NCBI GenBank assembly: GCA_963773745.1
Contig: CAVZCL010000005.1
Span: forward strand, 1,178,001 to 1,242,000
Reading direction: 5' to 3'
Length of the DNA: 64,000 nt
DNA from: UBA5069 sp963773745
GTDB taxonomy: Bacteria; Chloroflexota; Anaerolineae; Caldilineales; Caldilineaceae
The notes under the pieces were generated by a model. That model was not told the DNA's origin and did no database searches. It was given only the letters and a program-made list of their open reading frames with translations. This document shows positions 34,555 to 45,129 of this stretch, piece by piece. Made by a program: the position numbers and the translations under genes. The stretch's first letter is position 1; each line of letters starts with the position of its first letter.

Positions 34555-35901
34555 ATGGCCACGCCCGTCATCATGCCCAAATTCGGCATGGCGCAGGAGG
34601 AAGGCACCATTATTCGCTGGCTCAAGCGGGACGGCGAGCAGGTGACAAAGGGTGAGGTCATCCTTGAGGTGCTGACCGACAAAATCGACATGGAGGTTGA
34701 AGCGCCCGCCACGGGCATTCTGCGCGATATTCGCTATGGGGTGGACGAAACCGTGCCCGTGACGACCGTGATTGCATCGATTGCTGCGCCCGGCGAGGAG
34801 GCGCGCATTGCCCAGTCAGCACCGCCGGCCAAGCCGCGTGTGGCCGAGGCAGTCGACGAACTCGACGCGCCTGCGCCCGCGCGCGTGAGCCCCGTGGCGC
34901 AGCGCATGGCCGAAGCGCAGGGCGTTGATTTGCAGCAGGTGCAGGGCAGCGGCGTCCAGGGGCGCATCACCAGCGCCGATGTGGCGCGCAGCAAGCCGCA
35001 GTCTGCAGCCACGCACGCGGTTGAAACGGCGCAACCTGCGCAGGCCGTGAGAGCAACGCCTGCCGCGCGCCGTCTCGCGCGCGAGCAAGCCCGTTCGCTC
35101 GAAAGCATCACCGGCAGCGGGCCCAGCGGGCGGATTCAGGCAGCCGATATCGCGCCTGCGCAGCCGGTGCACGCCACAGACGACACCCTGAGCGGCGGCG
35201 AAGCGCAGCCGAGCGCACCGCTGCGGGGCATGCGCAAGACAATTGCCACGCGCCTGAGCCAAAGCTGGCGCGACGTGCCCCACATCTTCCTGACCAGCAG
35301 TGTGGAGATGACGGAGGCCCTGGCGCTGCGCGACGCGTTGGCCCCCGACATGGACGCAGCCGGCGCACGGCTGACGCTCAACACAATCCTCGCCTTTGCT
35401 GCAACCGCCGCGCTGGCGCGCAAGCCTCGCCTCAACGGATGGTTGGAGAGTCGCGGCGGCGAACTCTGGCTTAGCGAGCAAACAGAGGTCAATTTGGGCA
35501 TTGCCGTGGCGCTGGATGAGGGGCTCATCGTGCCGGTGCTGCACAATGCGGCGGCGGTGCGCCTGGTCGCCTTCGCGCAGCAGATGGAGTTGCTCACCAC
35601 GCGCGCCCGCAGCGGTGGGCTTACGCCCGACGACGTCGCGGGCGCCACGTTTACCATCTCCAACCTGGGCATCTATCCCGTGGACAACTTCACGGCGCTC
35701 ATCAATCCCCCGCAAATTGCCATCCTCGCAATTGGGCGTATGCAGATGCAGCCCGTGTGGGATGGCGGGGCCTTTGTCGCACGCCCGCGCATCCAGTTGA
35801 CCCTCTCCGCCGACCATCGCGCTGTGGATGGGGCAACGGCCGCGCAATTCCTCGCCGCACTCAAGCAGATCCTCGAAGAGCCACGCCGGCTGCTCCTGTA
35901 G
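34555..35901 (+). CDS. 2-oxo acid dehydrogenase E2 acyltransferase (first copy)
   Basis: A 448-residue dihydrolipoyl acyltransferase. Residues 1-80 form a lipoyl domain (EVLTDKIDMEVEAPATG, lysine for lipoylation). Two peripheral-subunit-binding domains follow (SPVAQRMAEAQGVDLQQVQG and ATPAARRLAREQARSLESIT), which tether E1 and E3. The C-terminal catalytic core has PLRGMRKTIATRLSQSW, PHIFLTSSVEMTEAL and the active site DHRAVDG. Most E2 proteins carry one such binding domain; here there are two. No E1 or E3 is adjacent, so the partner is elsewhere, perhaps the E1 at 57744. Confidence 0.9.
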   Translation: MATPVIMPKFGMAQEEGTIIRWLKRDGEQVTKGEVILEVLTDKIDMEVEAPATGILRDIRYGVDETVPVTTVIASIAAPGEEARIAQSAPPAKPRVAEAVDELDAPAPARVSPVAQRMAEAQGVDLQQVQGSGVQGRITSADVARSKPQSAATHAVETAQPAQAVRATPAARRLAREQARSLESITGSGPSGRIQAADIAPAQPVHATDDTLSGGEAQPSAPLRGMRKTIATRLSQSWRDVPHIFLTSSVEMTEALALRDALAPDMDAAGARLTLNTILAFAATAALARKPRLNGWLESRGGELWLSEQTEVNLGIAVALDEGLIVPVLHNAAAVRLVAFAQQMELLTTRARSGGLTPDDVAGATFTISNLGIYPVDNFTALINPPQIAILAIGRMQMQPVWDGGAFVARPRIQLTLSADHRAVDGATAAQFLAALKQILEEPRRLLL

Positions 35902-36061
35902 AGGGAAGTCGCCACCAAATCCAGGCGTAACTCAGGGCAACGGGGATCGTGGAACTCCACGCTTGCCGTAATCCCTGTTCCCCAATCCCCGTTCCCATAC
36001 CTGCGCTATGCCTTGTGCAAGCGTGAGGCCTGAATCGGGGTTTTGGGCTACACTGCAAACC

Positions 36062-36077
36062 TATACCAATTGGTATA
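36062..36077. promoter_or_regulatory. 16-bp palindromic operator upstream of the TetR gene
   Basis: TATACCAATTGGTATA is a perfect palindrome that overlaps a TATAAT -10 (36074-36079) and sits 22 bases before the TetR start. This is the expected position for autoregulation by a TetR protein. Confidence 0.7.
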
Positions 36078-36098
36078 ATGACGCCCATAGGAGACGCC

Positions 36099-36734
36099 AT
36101 GAGCCAGCCGGCGCGCGACGCGCTGATTGACGCCACTGCCCACCTGCTCGAAACACAGGGTTACCACGGCACCGGCCTGAGCCAAATCATCAAGGAGAGC
36201 GGCGCGCCGCGTGGGTCACTCTACTACTACTTTCCCGACGGCAAGGAGGAGCTGGCCGCTGCCGCCATCACGCAGCGCGCCGACAGCCTTTGTCGCCTTT
36301 GCCGAAAGCAATCTGGCTGAGAAGGAGGACGCGCAGGCCGCGATCCTGCACTTTGTAGATCGGGTGATCGAGCGCTTTGCAGAGAGCCACCACTGTGGCG
36401 GCGCTCCCCTGGCAGCCGTGGCGCTGGAAACCGCCTCCACGAGCGATCGCCTGCGCCCGCCTGTGCCGAGGCCTACGCAGCGCTGCACGCGCCCTTTGCC
36501 GCCAAGCTGGAGGCGGCGGGCTATGCGCCTGACGCCGCCGCCGCACTTGCGCTCTTCATCAACGCAGCCATGGAGGGCGCGGTCGTGCTCAGCCGGGCGC
36601 AGCGCTCCACAGCGCCGCTGCACACCGTGCGTGCCCAGATTGCGCGTTTTCTCAAATGTACACAAGCCGATTCAGCCGCAGACAACCTGCACCCAACCGC
36701 GCACCCATCCAACACACCACAAAAGAGGGATTGA
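36099..36734 (+). CDS. TetR-family transcriptional regulator, YxaF/LmrA type (two frameshifts)
   Basis: A repressor of about 210 residues. The N-terminal helix-turn-helix is intact: ATAHLLETQGYHGTGLSQII and SGAPRGSLYYYFPDGKEELA. An extra base near 36281 and a missing base near 36452 shift the frame out and back. The ligand domain reads FVAFAESNLAEKED, HHCGGAPLAAVALETASTS, then AEAYAALHAPFAAKLEAAGY in the original frame. This matches TetR_C_33-type regulators that sense drugs or flavonoids. The next gene (DUF6069) is 4 bases away and is the likely target, together with the regulator itself through the upstream palindrome. Confidence 0.78.
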
Positions 36735-36738
36735 CACC

Positions 36739-37191
36739 ATGGCAGCGCAAACGGCACCCCCATCAACACCAGCATCACAGCGGTATCCCACGGGCAAGAT
36801 TCTGATGGCCGGGTTGATCACCATTGTCGTGGCCATCGTCCTCAACTACGTCGTCTGGTGGGTTGCCACGGGGCCGCTCGGCGTGCAGTCGGACTTCGCA
36901 CCCTTTGTCGCGCCCGCCACCTTTGGCATCTTCACAACCGGTTTTCTGGTTGTCGCGATTGCCGTCTGGTGGTGGATCACGCGCCGCTCCGCCACGCCCG
37001 AGAAGACCTACAACACGGTAGCGGTTGTCGCGCTGATTCTTTCGATCGTCCCCAATGTGCTCTTCCTCTTCACGCCGCCGCCGCCGCAGTCGGGCACGGC
37101 GGATTTGCCCGCCATGCTTGTGCTGATTGTGATGCATGTGGTCGCGTGGCTGGTCACAATCACACTGCTGCCGCGCTACTCGCGCGCCTGA
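36739..37191 (+). CDS. DUF6069-like four-TM membrane protein
   Basis: A 150-residue membrane protein with four hydrophobic segments (ILMAGLITIVVAIVLNYVVW, FGIFTTGFLVVAIAVWWWIT, VAVVALILSIVPNVLFLF, AMLVLIVMHVVAWLVTITLL). It resembles DUF6069 proteins, which often follow TetR genes. Function is unknown; co-regulation with the TetR gene suggests a role in efflux or stress. Confidence 0.78.
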   Translation: MAAQTAPPSTPASQRYPTGKILMAGLITIVVAIVLNYVVWWVATGPLGVQSDFAPFVAPATFGIFTTGFLVVAIAVWWWITRRSATPEKTYNTVAVVALILSIVPNVLFLFTPPPPQSGTADLPAMLVLIVMHVVAWLVTITLLPRYSRA

Positions 37192-37200
37192 GCCATTTGA

Positions 37201-37230
37201 GGCGAGGCTTCCACTTTTGGAAGCCTCGCC
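37201..37230 (+). terminator. Hairpin after the DUF6069 gene
   Basis: GGCGAGGCTTCC and GGAAGCCTCGCC pair around a 6-base loop. The same stem core (GAGGCTTCC) recurs at 50061-50098. There is no clear U tract. Confidence 0.6.
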
Positions 37231-37251
37231 GCGTGTGCCATACTTGAGTTT

Positions 37252-37980
37252 ATGGCACCCATCCCTCCAGCGGCCCCGCCCCCACCGCAAACGCTTCCAC
37301 CCGCGGCACAATCTGCTGGGCAACTGCCCCAGCGCTCTCTGCGCGATCTGCTGCAGGGGATGGCGCTGGGCGCTCTGCTGACGGCCCTCCTGCTGGGGAG
37401 TCTCTACCTCACAATGAGCCGGCCGGCCAGGCCGCAGATTGTCGTCCACGCGCCGCCCACCGTAAGCATCGGCAAGGATGCCGCCGGCGCGCAGGCCGCA
37501 GTGGCTGCGCCAACCCCCGCGCCGTCACCTACGCCCGCCACAGTCAATGTCTTCGTCTCGGGCGCAGTCGCGCGTCCCGGGCTTTACGCGCTGCCGGGCG
37601 GCGCACGCGTGGCCGATGCGCTGTCCGCGGCAGGCGGCCTGCTGCCCGAGGCGGCGCAGGCAGCGGTGAACCCGGCCGTTGTGCTGCCCGATGAGGCGCA
37701 GCTTTACGTGCCGCTGGCAAGCGCAGTCGCGCCACCCAACGTGAGCACAGATGAGGCCACACGCGGCCTTGTGCTTGATGCCGGCACGCTGCTGGGCCCA
37801 CCCATCGACATCAACGCGGCAACACGCGCCGAACTGGAGTCGCTGCCGCACATTGGCCCTGCCAAGGCGCAGGCCATCATCGACAACCGCCCCTACACCT
37901 CGGTGGATGAGCTGGATCGCGTTCCAGGCATTGGCCCGGCCACGCTTGCCGACTTGCGGCCACTCGTCACGGTGCGCTAG
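37252..37980 (+). CDS. comEA: ComEA-like DNA-binding protein with SLBB and HhH domains
   Basis: A 242-residue membrane-anchored protein. A TM segment (ALGALLTALLLGSLYL, about residues 41-57) is followed by a linker, an SLBB domain (VNVFVSGAVARPGLYALPGG), and a C-terminal helix-hairpin-helix pair (IDINAATRAELESLPHIGPA, VDELDRVPGIGPATLADL). ComEA binds incoming double-stranded DNA during transformation. No comEC is seen in the window. Confidence 0.88.
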   Translation: MAPIPPAAPPPPQTLPPAAQSAGQLPQRSLRDLLQGMALGALLTALLLGSLYLTMSRPARPQIVVHAPPTVSIGKDAAGAQAAVAAPTPAPSPTPATVNVFVSGAVARPGLYALPGGARVADALSAAGGLLPEAAQAAVNPAVVLPDEAQLYVPLASAVAPPNVSTDEATRGLVLDAGTLLGPPIDINAATRAELESLPHIGPAKAQAIIDNRPYTSVDELDRVPGIGPATLADLRPLVTVR

Positions 37981-38131
37981 AGGGTGCGGCAGCGCGCGAC
38001 CCTGCGCCCGCCACGGTGTTCATGCTGGCAACAGCAACGCGCCACACGGCGGGAATATCGCCAGAAGGTCGCACAGCTATCCTGCAACATGCAACCGATA
38101 GCGCCCGCTGGCCTGTTCGCTTTCCGGCGCT

Positions 38132-38160
38132 TTGACCCAAAGCCGCCCCCGATGTAGCAT
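38132..38160 (+). promoter_or_regulatory. Phasin gene promoter
   Basis: TTGACC, a 17-base spacer, then TAGCAT. It is about 60 bases upstream of the phasin start. The intergenic stretch 37981-38131 shows nothing else I can support. Confidence 0.6.
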
Positions 38161-38221
38161 TGTCCACACCTTGCCCACGCCGTGCACATGGCACGCGTAG
38201 ATCGCACGGGAACTCCTTGTC

Positions 38222-38779
38222 ATGTCTGAATCCGATGCGGCGCAAGCCGAACCGAACACCACCGAAAAACAGAGCCTGCCGCAACAGCTGCGTACAACCG
38301 CCGCGGGCGTGAGCAACGAGGCATTGGTGCAAAGCGCCAACCTCTTCCTCGTGGCGCGCCGCGTGCTGCTCACGAGCCTGGGCGCGCTGGCTATGACCCT
38401 CGACGAAAGCTCCGATTTCGTCAACAAGCTGGTTGAGCGCGGCGAAGTGGCCGAAGCCGACTTGAATCGCATAGTCAGCGAATATGTGGAGCGCAGTAAC
38501 GAGCGCGAGGACCTGGCCGCGCTGGGCCGGCGCGATACTGTGGAGAAGGCAACCGTGGCCCTGGCCGACAGCGTGGAGGTCATCCTCGGGCGTCTCAACG
38601 TGCCCACGCGCACCGACATTGATGATTTGAGCCGCAAGATCGGCCAGTTGAGCGACAGGGTGCTTGTACTCAAGGAGCACACTGCCACACGCCAGTCTGC
38701 CTCCGAAAACGGCGTGGTTGTGGACGATGCAGGCAGCGTCCCGCACGAGACCAGCAGCAATTCCAACGGCGCGGCGTAG
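38222..38779 (+). CDS. Phasin/PhaF-like granule-associated protein
   Basis: A 185-residue helical protein. The segment SVEVILGRLNVPTRTDIDDLSRKIGQLSD matches the coiled-coil signature of poly(hydroxyalkanoate) granule-associated phasins (typically LNVPTKxDI). Helices before it (ANLFLVARRVLLTSLGALAM, FVNKLVERGEVAEADL) are amphipathic. Phasins coat storage granules, but many Chloroflexota copies lie outside pha loci, as here. Ends are polar and disordered. Confidence 0.75.
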   Translation: MSESDAAQAEPNTTEKQSLPQQLRTTAAGVSNEALVQSANLFLVARRVLLTSLGALAMTLDESSDFVNKLVERGEVAEADLNRIVSEYVERSNEREDLAALGRRDTVEKATVALADSVEVILGRLNVPTRTDIDDLSRKIGQLSDRVLVLKEHTATRQSASENGVVVDDAGSVPHETSSNSNGAA

Positions 38780-38810
38780 CGCAGCCGGCGAGGATGTCAA
38801 TCGGCAAACG

Positions 38811-38848
38811 AAGGGGGGCAGGCGTCGCGACGCCTGCCCCCCTTTTGT
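38811..38848 (+). terminator. Rho-independent terminator after the phasin gene
   Basis: AAGGGGGGCAGGCGTCG pairs perfectly with CGACGCCTGCCCCCCTT and is followed by T residues. It may work for both strands because the convergent msrQ gene ends 32 bases away. Confidence 0.85.
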
Positions 38849-38879
38849 GTGGAGTTGAATCTGCAACTTGCCGTTCACT

Positions 38880-39593
38880 CTAGCGCACCGGATCGGCCGA
38901 GCCTTCCGCACTTGTGGCCACGCGCTTGGCTGCGGCTTGCTCGCGTCCGGCAGCCTGTTTGGGGGCCGTCAGGCGGTGGCGGAAGGCAACAATGCGCTTG
39001 CGCACAGGCGGCAGGCGCACAATCAGCAGCAGCGCCAGCGCCACGCCATAGAGCACGGGCTCAACCCGCTCGGCGGCCTTTGCCTTCCAGAAGAAGTGGA
39101 CAACTGCGGCAATGCCCGCCAAGTAGACCCAGCTATGCAGGCTCTTCCAGCGGGGTCCCAGCCGCTTCATCCAGCGCTTGGAGGAGGTGACGGCGAGCGG
39201 CACCAGAATGATGAAGGCAAGCAGCCCCACGAGAATATACGGCTTGGTGGGCAGCCCGTCGGCCAGGATCAGGCTGACATCAAAGCCGTAGTCCAGCCCC
39301 ACGAAGTTCAGCAGGTGGAAGCTGGCGTAGACGAAGGCCCACATGCCCAACGCCTTGCGCACCACCAGCGGCTGTCGCCAGCCAAGCACAATGTTTGCGG
39401 GCGTGCATGCCAGCGAGAGGATGAGCAGCATCAGCGCCGCCGTGCCCGTGCGGTTGGTGATTGTGGTAATCGGATTGATGCCCAGGTTGCCTCGCCAGGC
39501 GTCATAGCCGAGTTGCAGCAAGGGGATGGCGGCGGCGATGTTCACTGCCAGCCAGAACCAGTTCTTGCGCAGCCACTTCTTTGTATTCGTCAT
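38880..39593 (-). CDS. msrQ: MsrQ-like heme-binding membrane subunit
   Basis: A 237-residue ferric-reductase-like protein with about six TM segments, homologous to MsrQ/YedZ, which passes electrons to MsrP. The heme-ligand histidines fit VYASFHLLNFVG and RWKSLHSWVYLAGIAAVVHF. ITNRTGTAALMLLILSLACTP is a conserved early segment. It lies after msrP on the same strand, with a REP-like hairpin between them. Confidence 0.88.
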   Translation of the reverse strand: MTNTKKWLRKNWFWLAVNIAAAIPLLQLGYDAWRGNLGINPITTITNRTGTAALMLLILSLACTPANIVLGWRQPLVVRKALGMWAFVYASFHLLNFVGLDYGFDVSLILADGLPTKPYILVGLLAFIILVPLAVTSSKRWMKRLGPRWKSLHSWVYLAGIAAVVHFFWKAKAAERVEPVLYGVALALLLIVRLPPVRKRIVAFRHRLTAPKQAAGREQAAAKRVATSAEGSADPVR

Positions 39594-39660
39594 AATGTGC
39601 TTTCCATGCTCAACGTCTTGATACGACATCCAACGCGTGCAATTGCTCCAAGGTGCGTGA

Positions 39661-39751
39661 TGCTGTTCGTAGCGGCGGCTTCAGCCGCCGTAGGTGGAGA
39701 CCGCACCGCTGTCCTCGAGAACGGCGGCTGAAGCCGCCGCTACGAACAGCA
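39661..39751. repeat. REP-like hairpin, GTAGCGGCGGCTTCAGCCGC family (copy 3)
   Basis: Arms of about 31 bases are perfect (TGCTGTTCGTAGCGGCGGCT and complement). The interior is in the opposite direction to copies 1, 2 and 5, reading GTCCTCGAGAACGG. It separates msrP from msrQ inside one operon. Confidence 0.93.
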
Positions 39752-39764
39752 CCCCTCGTCGCGC

Positions 39765-40793
<1,029 letters not shown>

Positions 40794-40982
40794 GCGTGCG
40801 TTCCTTTCAATCGGCCGAAGCCGCCTTGTCTCCAAAGTTTGTGGCGAGGACGCTATGACCCCGCACCCTTCATCATACACAACGCAAAAAGTTGGCGCTG
40901 TAGTTTTCACCGACTTTCACCAATTTCAATCTGCGTGCGCAATCGGCCCCGATTGCGCCGCTTCCCCTTGCATCTCAACGCC

Positions 40983-41474
40983 ATGAACCTGCTGACGCAC
41001 CTGCACCCTGCCATCGTTCACTTTCCCATTGCGCTGCTGGTCGTCGCTTCGGCCACAGGGCTGACCTACCTCTTTGTGTGGCCGCGCGCCGAACTGCGGC
41101 TGATCACCTGGCTGTCCATGCTGCTTGGGTGGTTGGCGTGCGCGCTGGCAGTGGCAACGGGGCTGCTCGCCCAGGCGGGCCTGCCGCCGGATGCGCCCTA
41201 CCGCAGCGTGCTCAACTTGCACATTGGCGCGGGGCTGGGCGCGCTGGCCGTTTATGGCATTCTGCTCTACCAGGCGTGGATTGACCGCTCGGCGCGGGCA
41301 CGGCGCGAGCGGCAGCGCGCCGGCCTGCCCGAGGCGCGCGACTACCTGGACGCGCCCGGCCGGGCGCGCCTCATCACCGCCACGCTGTTGATTGCAGGCG
41401 TCGTTCTGGTTGTGCTAACGGGCTGGAATGGCGGGGAACTGGTCTATCTTTGGGGCGTGAACGTGGTGCGGTGA
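40983..41474 (+). CDS. DUF2231-like four-TM membrane protein
   Basis: A 163-residue integral membrane protein. LHPAIVHFPIALLVVASATG is the conserved DUF2231 opening, with two histidines often seen in such cytochrome-associated domains. Three more TM segments follow (WLSMLLGWLACALAVATGLL, LHIGAGLGALAVYGILLYQ, ATLLIAGVVLVVLTGWNGG). It is divergent from msrP, which may hint at redox function, but this is inference. Confidence 0.82.
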   Translation: MNLLTHLHPAIVHFPIALLVVASATGLTYLFVWPRAELRLITWLSMLLGWLACALAVATGLLAQAGLPPDAPYRSVLNLHIGAGLGALAVYGILLYQAWIDRSARARRERQRAGLPEARDYLDAPGRARLITATLLIAGVVLVVLTGWNGGELVYLWGVNVVR

Positions 41475-41549
41475 GATGAATCTATACCTGCACGCGCTGG
41501 CCACGGGCCAACGCACAATTGTAGCGTACCGGAAAAACGTGGCGCCCTT

Positions 41550-41684
41550 GTAGCGGGGGGCTTCCAGCCCTCCGTTTTCGGCCGTCGCAGTGCACAGGCC
41601 TGCGTCCATAATGAGACGCGACTACGGTCGTCACGTCAGGAGACGTGACCTACAACAGCCGGAGGGCTGGAAGCCCCCCGCTAC
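41550..41684. repeat. REP-like element, GTAGCGGGGGGCTTCCAGCC family (copy 2), with a nested fragment
   Basis: The left end GTAGCGGGGGGCTTCCAGCC is complemented at the right end (41665-41684). The interior holds CACGTCAGGAGACGTGACCT and ACAAC, a half of the GTTGTAGG family, here in the opposite orientation to copy 1. Confidence 0.9.
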
Positions 41685-41690
41685 GAAAAG

Positions 41691-43395
41691 TCACTCCGCG
41701 CCGGGCTCAATCGCATCGCGCGCGGCGCGCAACTGCGTCACTCTCTCCTCAAGCGCGGCAATCTCGGCATCCAGCGCCGCTCGTTGTTGCGCCGGGTCAA
41801 GTGCCTCCGCCTCGGCCGGCACATCGGCAAAGCGGCCGTCGGCGCGCAGCGCCATCAGGTGAACACCCCACAGGAAGCCGGCAATTGCGGCGCGGGCAAG
41901 GTCCTCGGCCAGTTGCGGCGAGAAGAGCGCTATGCTGCGATCGCCAAGCAGCACCAGGAAGAGCCGATAAAACACCTGCGCCAGGTAGAAGAGAATCAGA
42001 ATCGCACCGGCAAAGGCAACGCCATAGAGATAGATACGCCGCGGCAGCGATGCGCGCTCGGCCGCGCCCGCCGCGCCATCCGCCTGCGCCACGGCCTGTA
42101 CGGCCCGCCAATGCAGCGCCCACACAGGCGCGCCAACCGCCAGCAGGCTCAGCCCCGTTGCCAGCGGCTCCTGCCACACCAGGCCGTCCAGCGATTGCCG
42201 TGCCGTTGCCACGCTGTCCAGCACCACCTGCACCACGTTGACAAGCCCAATCCACAGCAGCACCAGCCCCGTGGCCGCCACGGCGTAGAAGTAGATGCGC
42301 CGCACGGTCGCTGCCTCGTCGCGCACGCCTGCACGCGCCTCCAGGGCCCGGATGACATTCCAGAAGCGCCACCAGATGGCCGCACCTGCCGGCACAAAGG
42401 CAAGGGGCGACGCCATCATCTCCAGCAACTCGAGCACCGGGCGGTTGAAGCCGGCAAAGGTCCAAATGAGCAGGGAACGCAGCACCAGAGCAACCGGCAC
42501 AAGCGTGGCCACTGCGCCGCCCACCGCAGCCGTGTAGAGGAAGAGGCGCAGCAGCGCGCTCTGCTCCTCGGCAGGGTTGCTGGTGACGATGTCATGCCAC
42601 ACCTGCAAGCCCGTGCGTGTGACAACAATGCCGATGATCACCTGCGCCAGCCCATTGCCCACGAGCACCGCAAACCAGTTGCGGCTGATTGAGGGCGCAA
42701 AGAGCTCGATGCCGCGCTGGATGAGTGCGCTGATGACGGCGGCTGACCCAAAGAGGATCATCGCCAGCCCCGTCAGAATCACGCCGGCGAGGAAGAGCCG
42801 CCGCCACGCCGCTGCCCAGCCGGTTTCAAGGCCAAAGTCGCCATCGCTGCGCGCCACCGTCTGCCAATACCAGAGGAGCGCGCCCGAGATGGCAATCGTG
42901 ACTAGATTGTGCACCCACAGACCCGGAAAAGAGCGCGCTCGCGCGCGCAGGCTCGCCCAGCGCAAGGCGCGCCACGCCCCCCAGCAGGCTGTGCGTGGCT
43001 GAGAGCAGGAGCGCCAGCGCGATTGCCGAGGCGACATAGAGGAAGGATTTGCGCAGCGCTGCCGTACGCTCGCCAGGAAGTGCAGGATCGGCCGCACGCG
43101 CCTGAATGTAGGCCCAGTGCAGCAGGAAAACGGGCACGGTGACAACGAGCAGCCCCACGGTGGATGCAATCGACGAGCGCTGAAAGCCCGGCCCATTGAC
43201 GAGGGCAATCCCTGGCCCGGGCAGCCACGCGTAGATGAGCGACCCGACAAGGCTGTTGAACGCGAAGAGCCCCGCCGTCGAGCTTATCAGCGCGACGAGG
43301 TAGAAGTAGAGGCGGCGCACAGTCGCCTGGCGCATCCCTTCGTTCGATTCACCTGCGCGACCAGGCGCGCTGCCCAGGGCCGACTGACTTGTCAT
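41691..43395 (-). CDS. DUF5671-repeat membrane protein (frameshifted near 42925)
   Basis: A reconstructed protein of about 568 residues with about twelve TM segments. Each repeat opens with a VRRLYFYLVA-type motif: residue 28 region VRRLYFYLVALISSTAG, then VRRIYFYAVAATGLVLL and LPRRIYLYGVAFAGAILIL. This is DUF5671, function unknown. The frame breaks in CCGGAAAAGAG near 42921-42930, where LFPGLWVHNLVTIAIS resumes. The C-terminus is a short coiled coil (ALDAEIAALEERVTQLRAA). The start is the ATG of MTSQSALG; a TTG two codons upstream is also possible. Confidence 0.72.
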
Positions 43396-43455
43396 GGTCA
43401 ATTCTCAAAAAGCTGCACTGGTGCAAGGGCACGTCGGACGAGCGCGCTCCCGACT

Positions 43456-43531
43456 GCAGCGGCGACTTCAACCGCCGTACTTGAGGGCGCGACGCGTATT
43501 CGACCTTCGGCGGCTGAAGCCGCCGCTACGA
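43456..43531. repeat. REP-like hairpin, GTAGCGGCGGCTTCAGCCGC family (copy 4, degenerate left end)
   Basis: The right end GGCGGCTGAAGCCGCCGCTA is intact, while the left end reads GCAGCGGCGACTTCAACCGC with several changes. The interior (ACTTGAGGGCGCGACGCG) has drifted from the other copies. Confidence 0.8.
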
Positions 43532-43560
43532 ATCTGCGACGCATTCGCCCCAGCCGGCAC

Positions 43561-44037
43561 TCAATAGAAGAGACTGTTCTCTGCAATCTTCCACGTGCCG
43601 TCCTCGCGCACCACACGAATGATGCGCTGGTTGGTCCACGTGGATTGCCCAAAGAGGCTGCCGCCGCTGTAGTTGTCTTCGGCAATCGTGACCGCGGCTT
43701 CGCCGTCGAGCGGCTCGCTCGTTTCGATGATGCGCGTGCGGCGGCCGCTTTGGTCGTTCAAATAGTTGCTCGCGGCGTTGGCAATCGGGTCATACCCCTG
43801 CTTCTCGTATTCGTCCAGCGCAGACTGGCTGAACTGGGCGCGGGCGCGTGCCAAATCGCCCTGCTGCACCGCAATCAGCGCGTTGTAGACAGGCGTAGCA
43901 GGGCTGTCGTCGTCACGGTAGGTGAGCGGCGTCTCGGGTCCGCCGCCGGTGAGGTTGACGGTGACGACGGCTGCCACAACCAGCAGCGCCACAACCACAA
44001 CCACAATCCAGGTGAATCTATCAAACCGCAGTCGCAT
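43561..44037 (-). CDS. Membrane-anchored small protein (DUF4878-like fold)
   Basis: A 158-residue protein with one N-terminal TM anchor (FTWIVVVVVALLVVAAVVTV) and an extracytoplasmic domain of NTF2-like/DUF4878 type: TPVYNALIAVQQGDLARARAQ, then IIRVVREDGTWKIAENSLFY, the classic last strand. Start choice is uncertain; an ATG 11 codons upstream is possible. Function unknown. Confidence 0.7.
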   Translation of the reverse strand: MRLRFDRFTWIVVVVVALLVVAAVVTVNLTGGGPETPLTYRDDDSPATPVYNALIAVQQGDLARARAQFSQSALDEYEKQGYDPIANAASNYLNDQSGRRTRIIETSEPLDGEAAVTIAEDNYSGGSLFGQSTWTNQRIIRVVREDGTWKIAENSLFY

Positions 44038-44227
44038 GGCGGCTCCATTGAGCAGATAATCGCTGGGCAATCAAGTGTGAGAGAGGGCCGGCATAGGCCG
44101 GGCGCGTAGTCCCACTGCGTGTGGGACGGGCACGCACCACAAATTGTTCCGCACGACGCAATTTTGTGTACGCAGACCTTCATGCCTTTTGGGCACAACG
44201 CAGGATGAAGATGGGTGTGGCGCATTC

Positions 44228-44266
44228 CGTAGCGGAGGGCCTGGCCCTGGAGGCCCTCCGCTGACG
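44228..44266. repeat. Short inverted repeat, GTAGCGGAGGGCC family
   Basis: GTAGCGGAGGGCC and GGCCCTCCGCTGAC pair closely, with CTGGCCCTGGA in the middle. It is a shortened relative of 20851-20933. Confidence 0.75.
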
Positions 44267-44288
44267 AAGTCAGCGGTATTTTCAGGGT

Positions 44289-44361
44289 AGAAGGGGCGGA
44301 AACGGCGGAAGAAGCAGGAAAGTGAAGCAGTTATGTTGTTCCCGCTCTTGCCGCCCCTTCT
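44289..44361. repeat. Imperfect hairpin (GAAGGGGCGG type)
   Basis: AGAAGGGGCGG at the left and CCGCCCCTTCT at the right pair, and the inner arms have phased GGAAGAAGCAGG units. It is related to the 55575-55655 element. Confidence 0.65.
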
Positions 44362-44378
44362 GCGCACAAAAATTAACG

Positions 44379-45129
44379 CTATGGCGTGCCGAGATCGAGC
44401 TCTGCAAGCTCCCAGGTGATGCCGCCGTCCTCCACTTTGACGATCGGGTGCGGCGCATCGACGCCAAGCCAGATACGTGTCTCGCGGTCGCCGTTATCCA
44501 GCGTGACCGGCCAACTCTCATATTGGCCTGCTGCAACCGTGACCTGCTCCTGCCGCGCCGACAGTCACGGTCATTCGCTCGAGCCGGCCCGTGAGCGGGA
44601 GAAAGCTGTTGAGTTGCGTCGAATAGCCCGCCGCCAGCGGCAGCGAGCGCACAATCGTCCACAGGCTGCGCTGGTCGCGTGCGTCCGATGGCACATTCAC
44701 CTTCTGATAGGTGGTGCTGTTGGACTTCGTCGTCAGGTCGAGGTTGACTTCACCCCGATCATAGGTGGCGCTCACCCGTTCGCTGCCCGTGGCATCGGTC
44801 AGCGCGAGCGCCGACTGCACGGGGCGATAGCCAGCGCCACTCATGGTCACATTGCTCACTTCGGAGCCTTCGCGGCCAGTTACCTGGCGGCGCAGAATCC
44901 AGCCCGGCGCGTCGCCCACCTGCTCCTGCGACAGCGCGAGGATTGCCGTGCCGACGGGGGCGCCCGCGTCATCCAGCAGGTTGTAGCTGGCGGTTTCGCC
45001 GCTTGCCCACGGGGCATCTCCCAGGCGAAGCGCTTGCACGGGCGGCGCCCCGCACGCGCTCAGCAGAAGCAGCAACACGAGCAGCAGGGCACTTCTTGCA
45101 GCCACCGTGCGGCGATTCGTTTTCGTCAT
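44379..45129 (-). CDS. DUF3108-like lipoprotein (frameshifted near 44555)
   Basis: A lipoprotein of about 249 residues. The signal peptide ends LLLSACG. The body has a beta-rich domain (YNLLDDAGAPVGTAILALSQ, MSGAGYRPVQSALALT, YDRGEVNLDLTT) and, after a frame change in GCGCGGCAGGAG, VTVAAGQYESWPVTLDNGDR followed by TRIWLGVDAPHPIVK. This is close to DUF3108, whose role is unknown. It is preceded on the same strand by the M20 gene region with GTTCCCC repeats. Confidence 0.68.
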
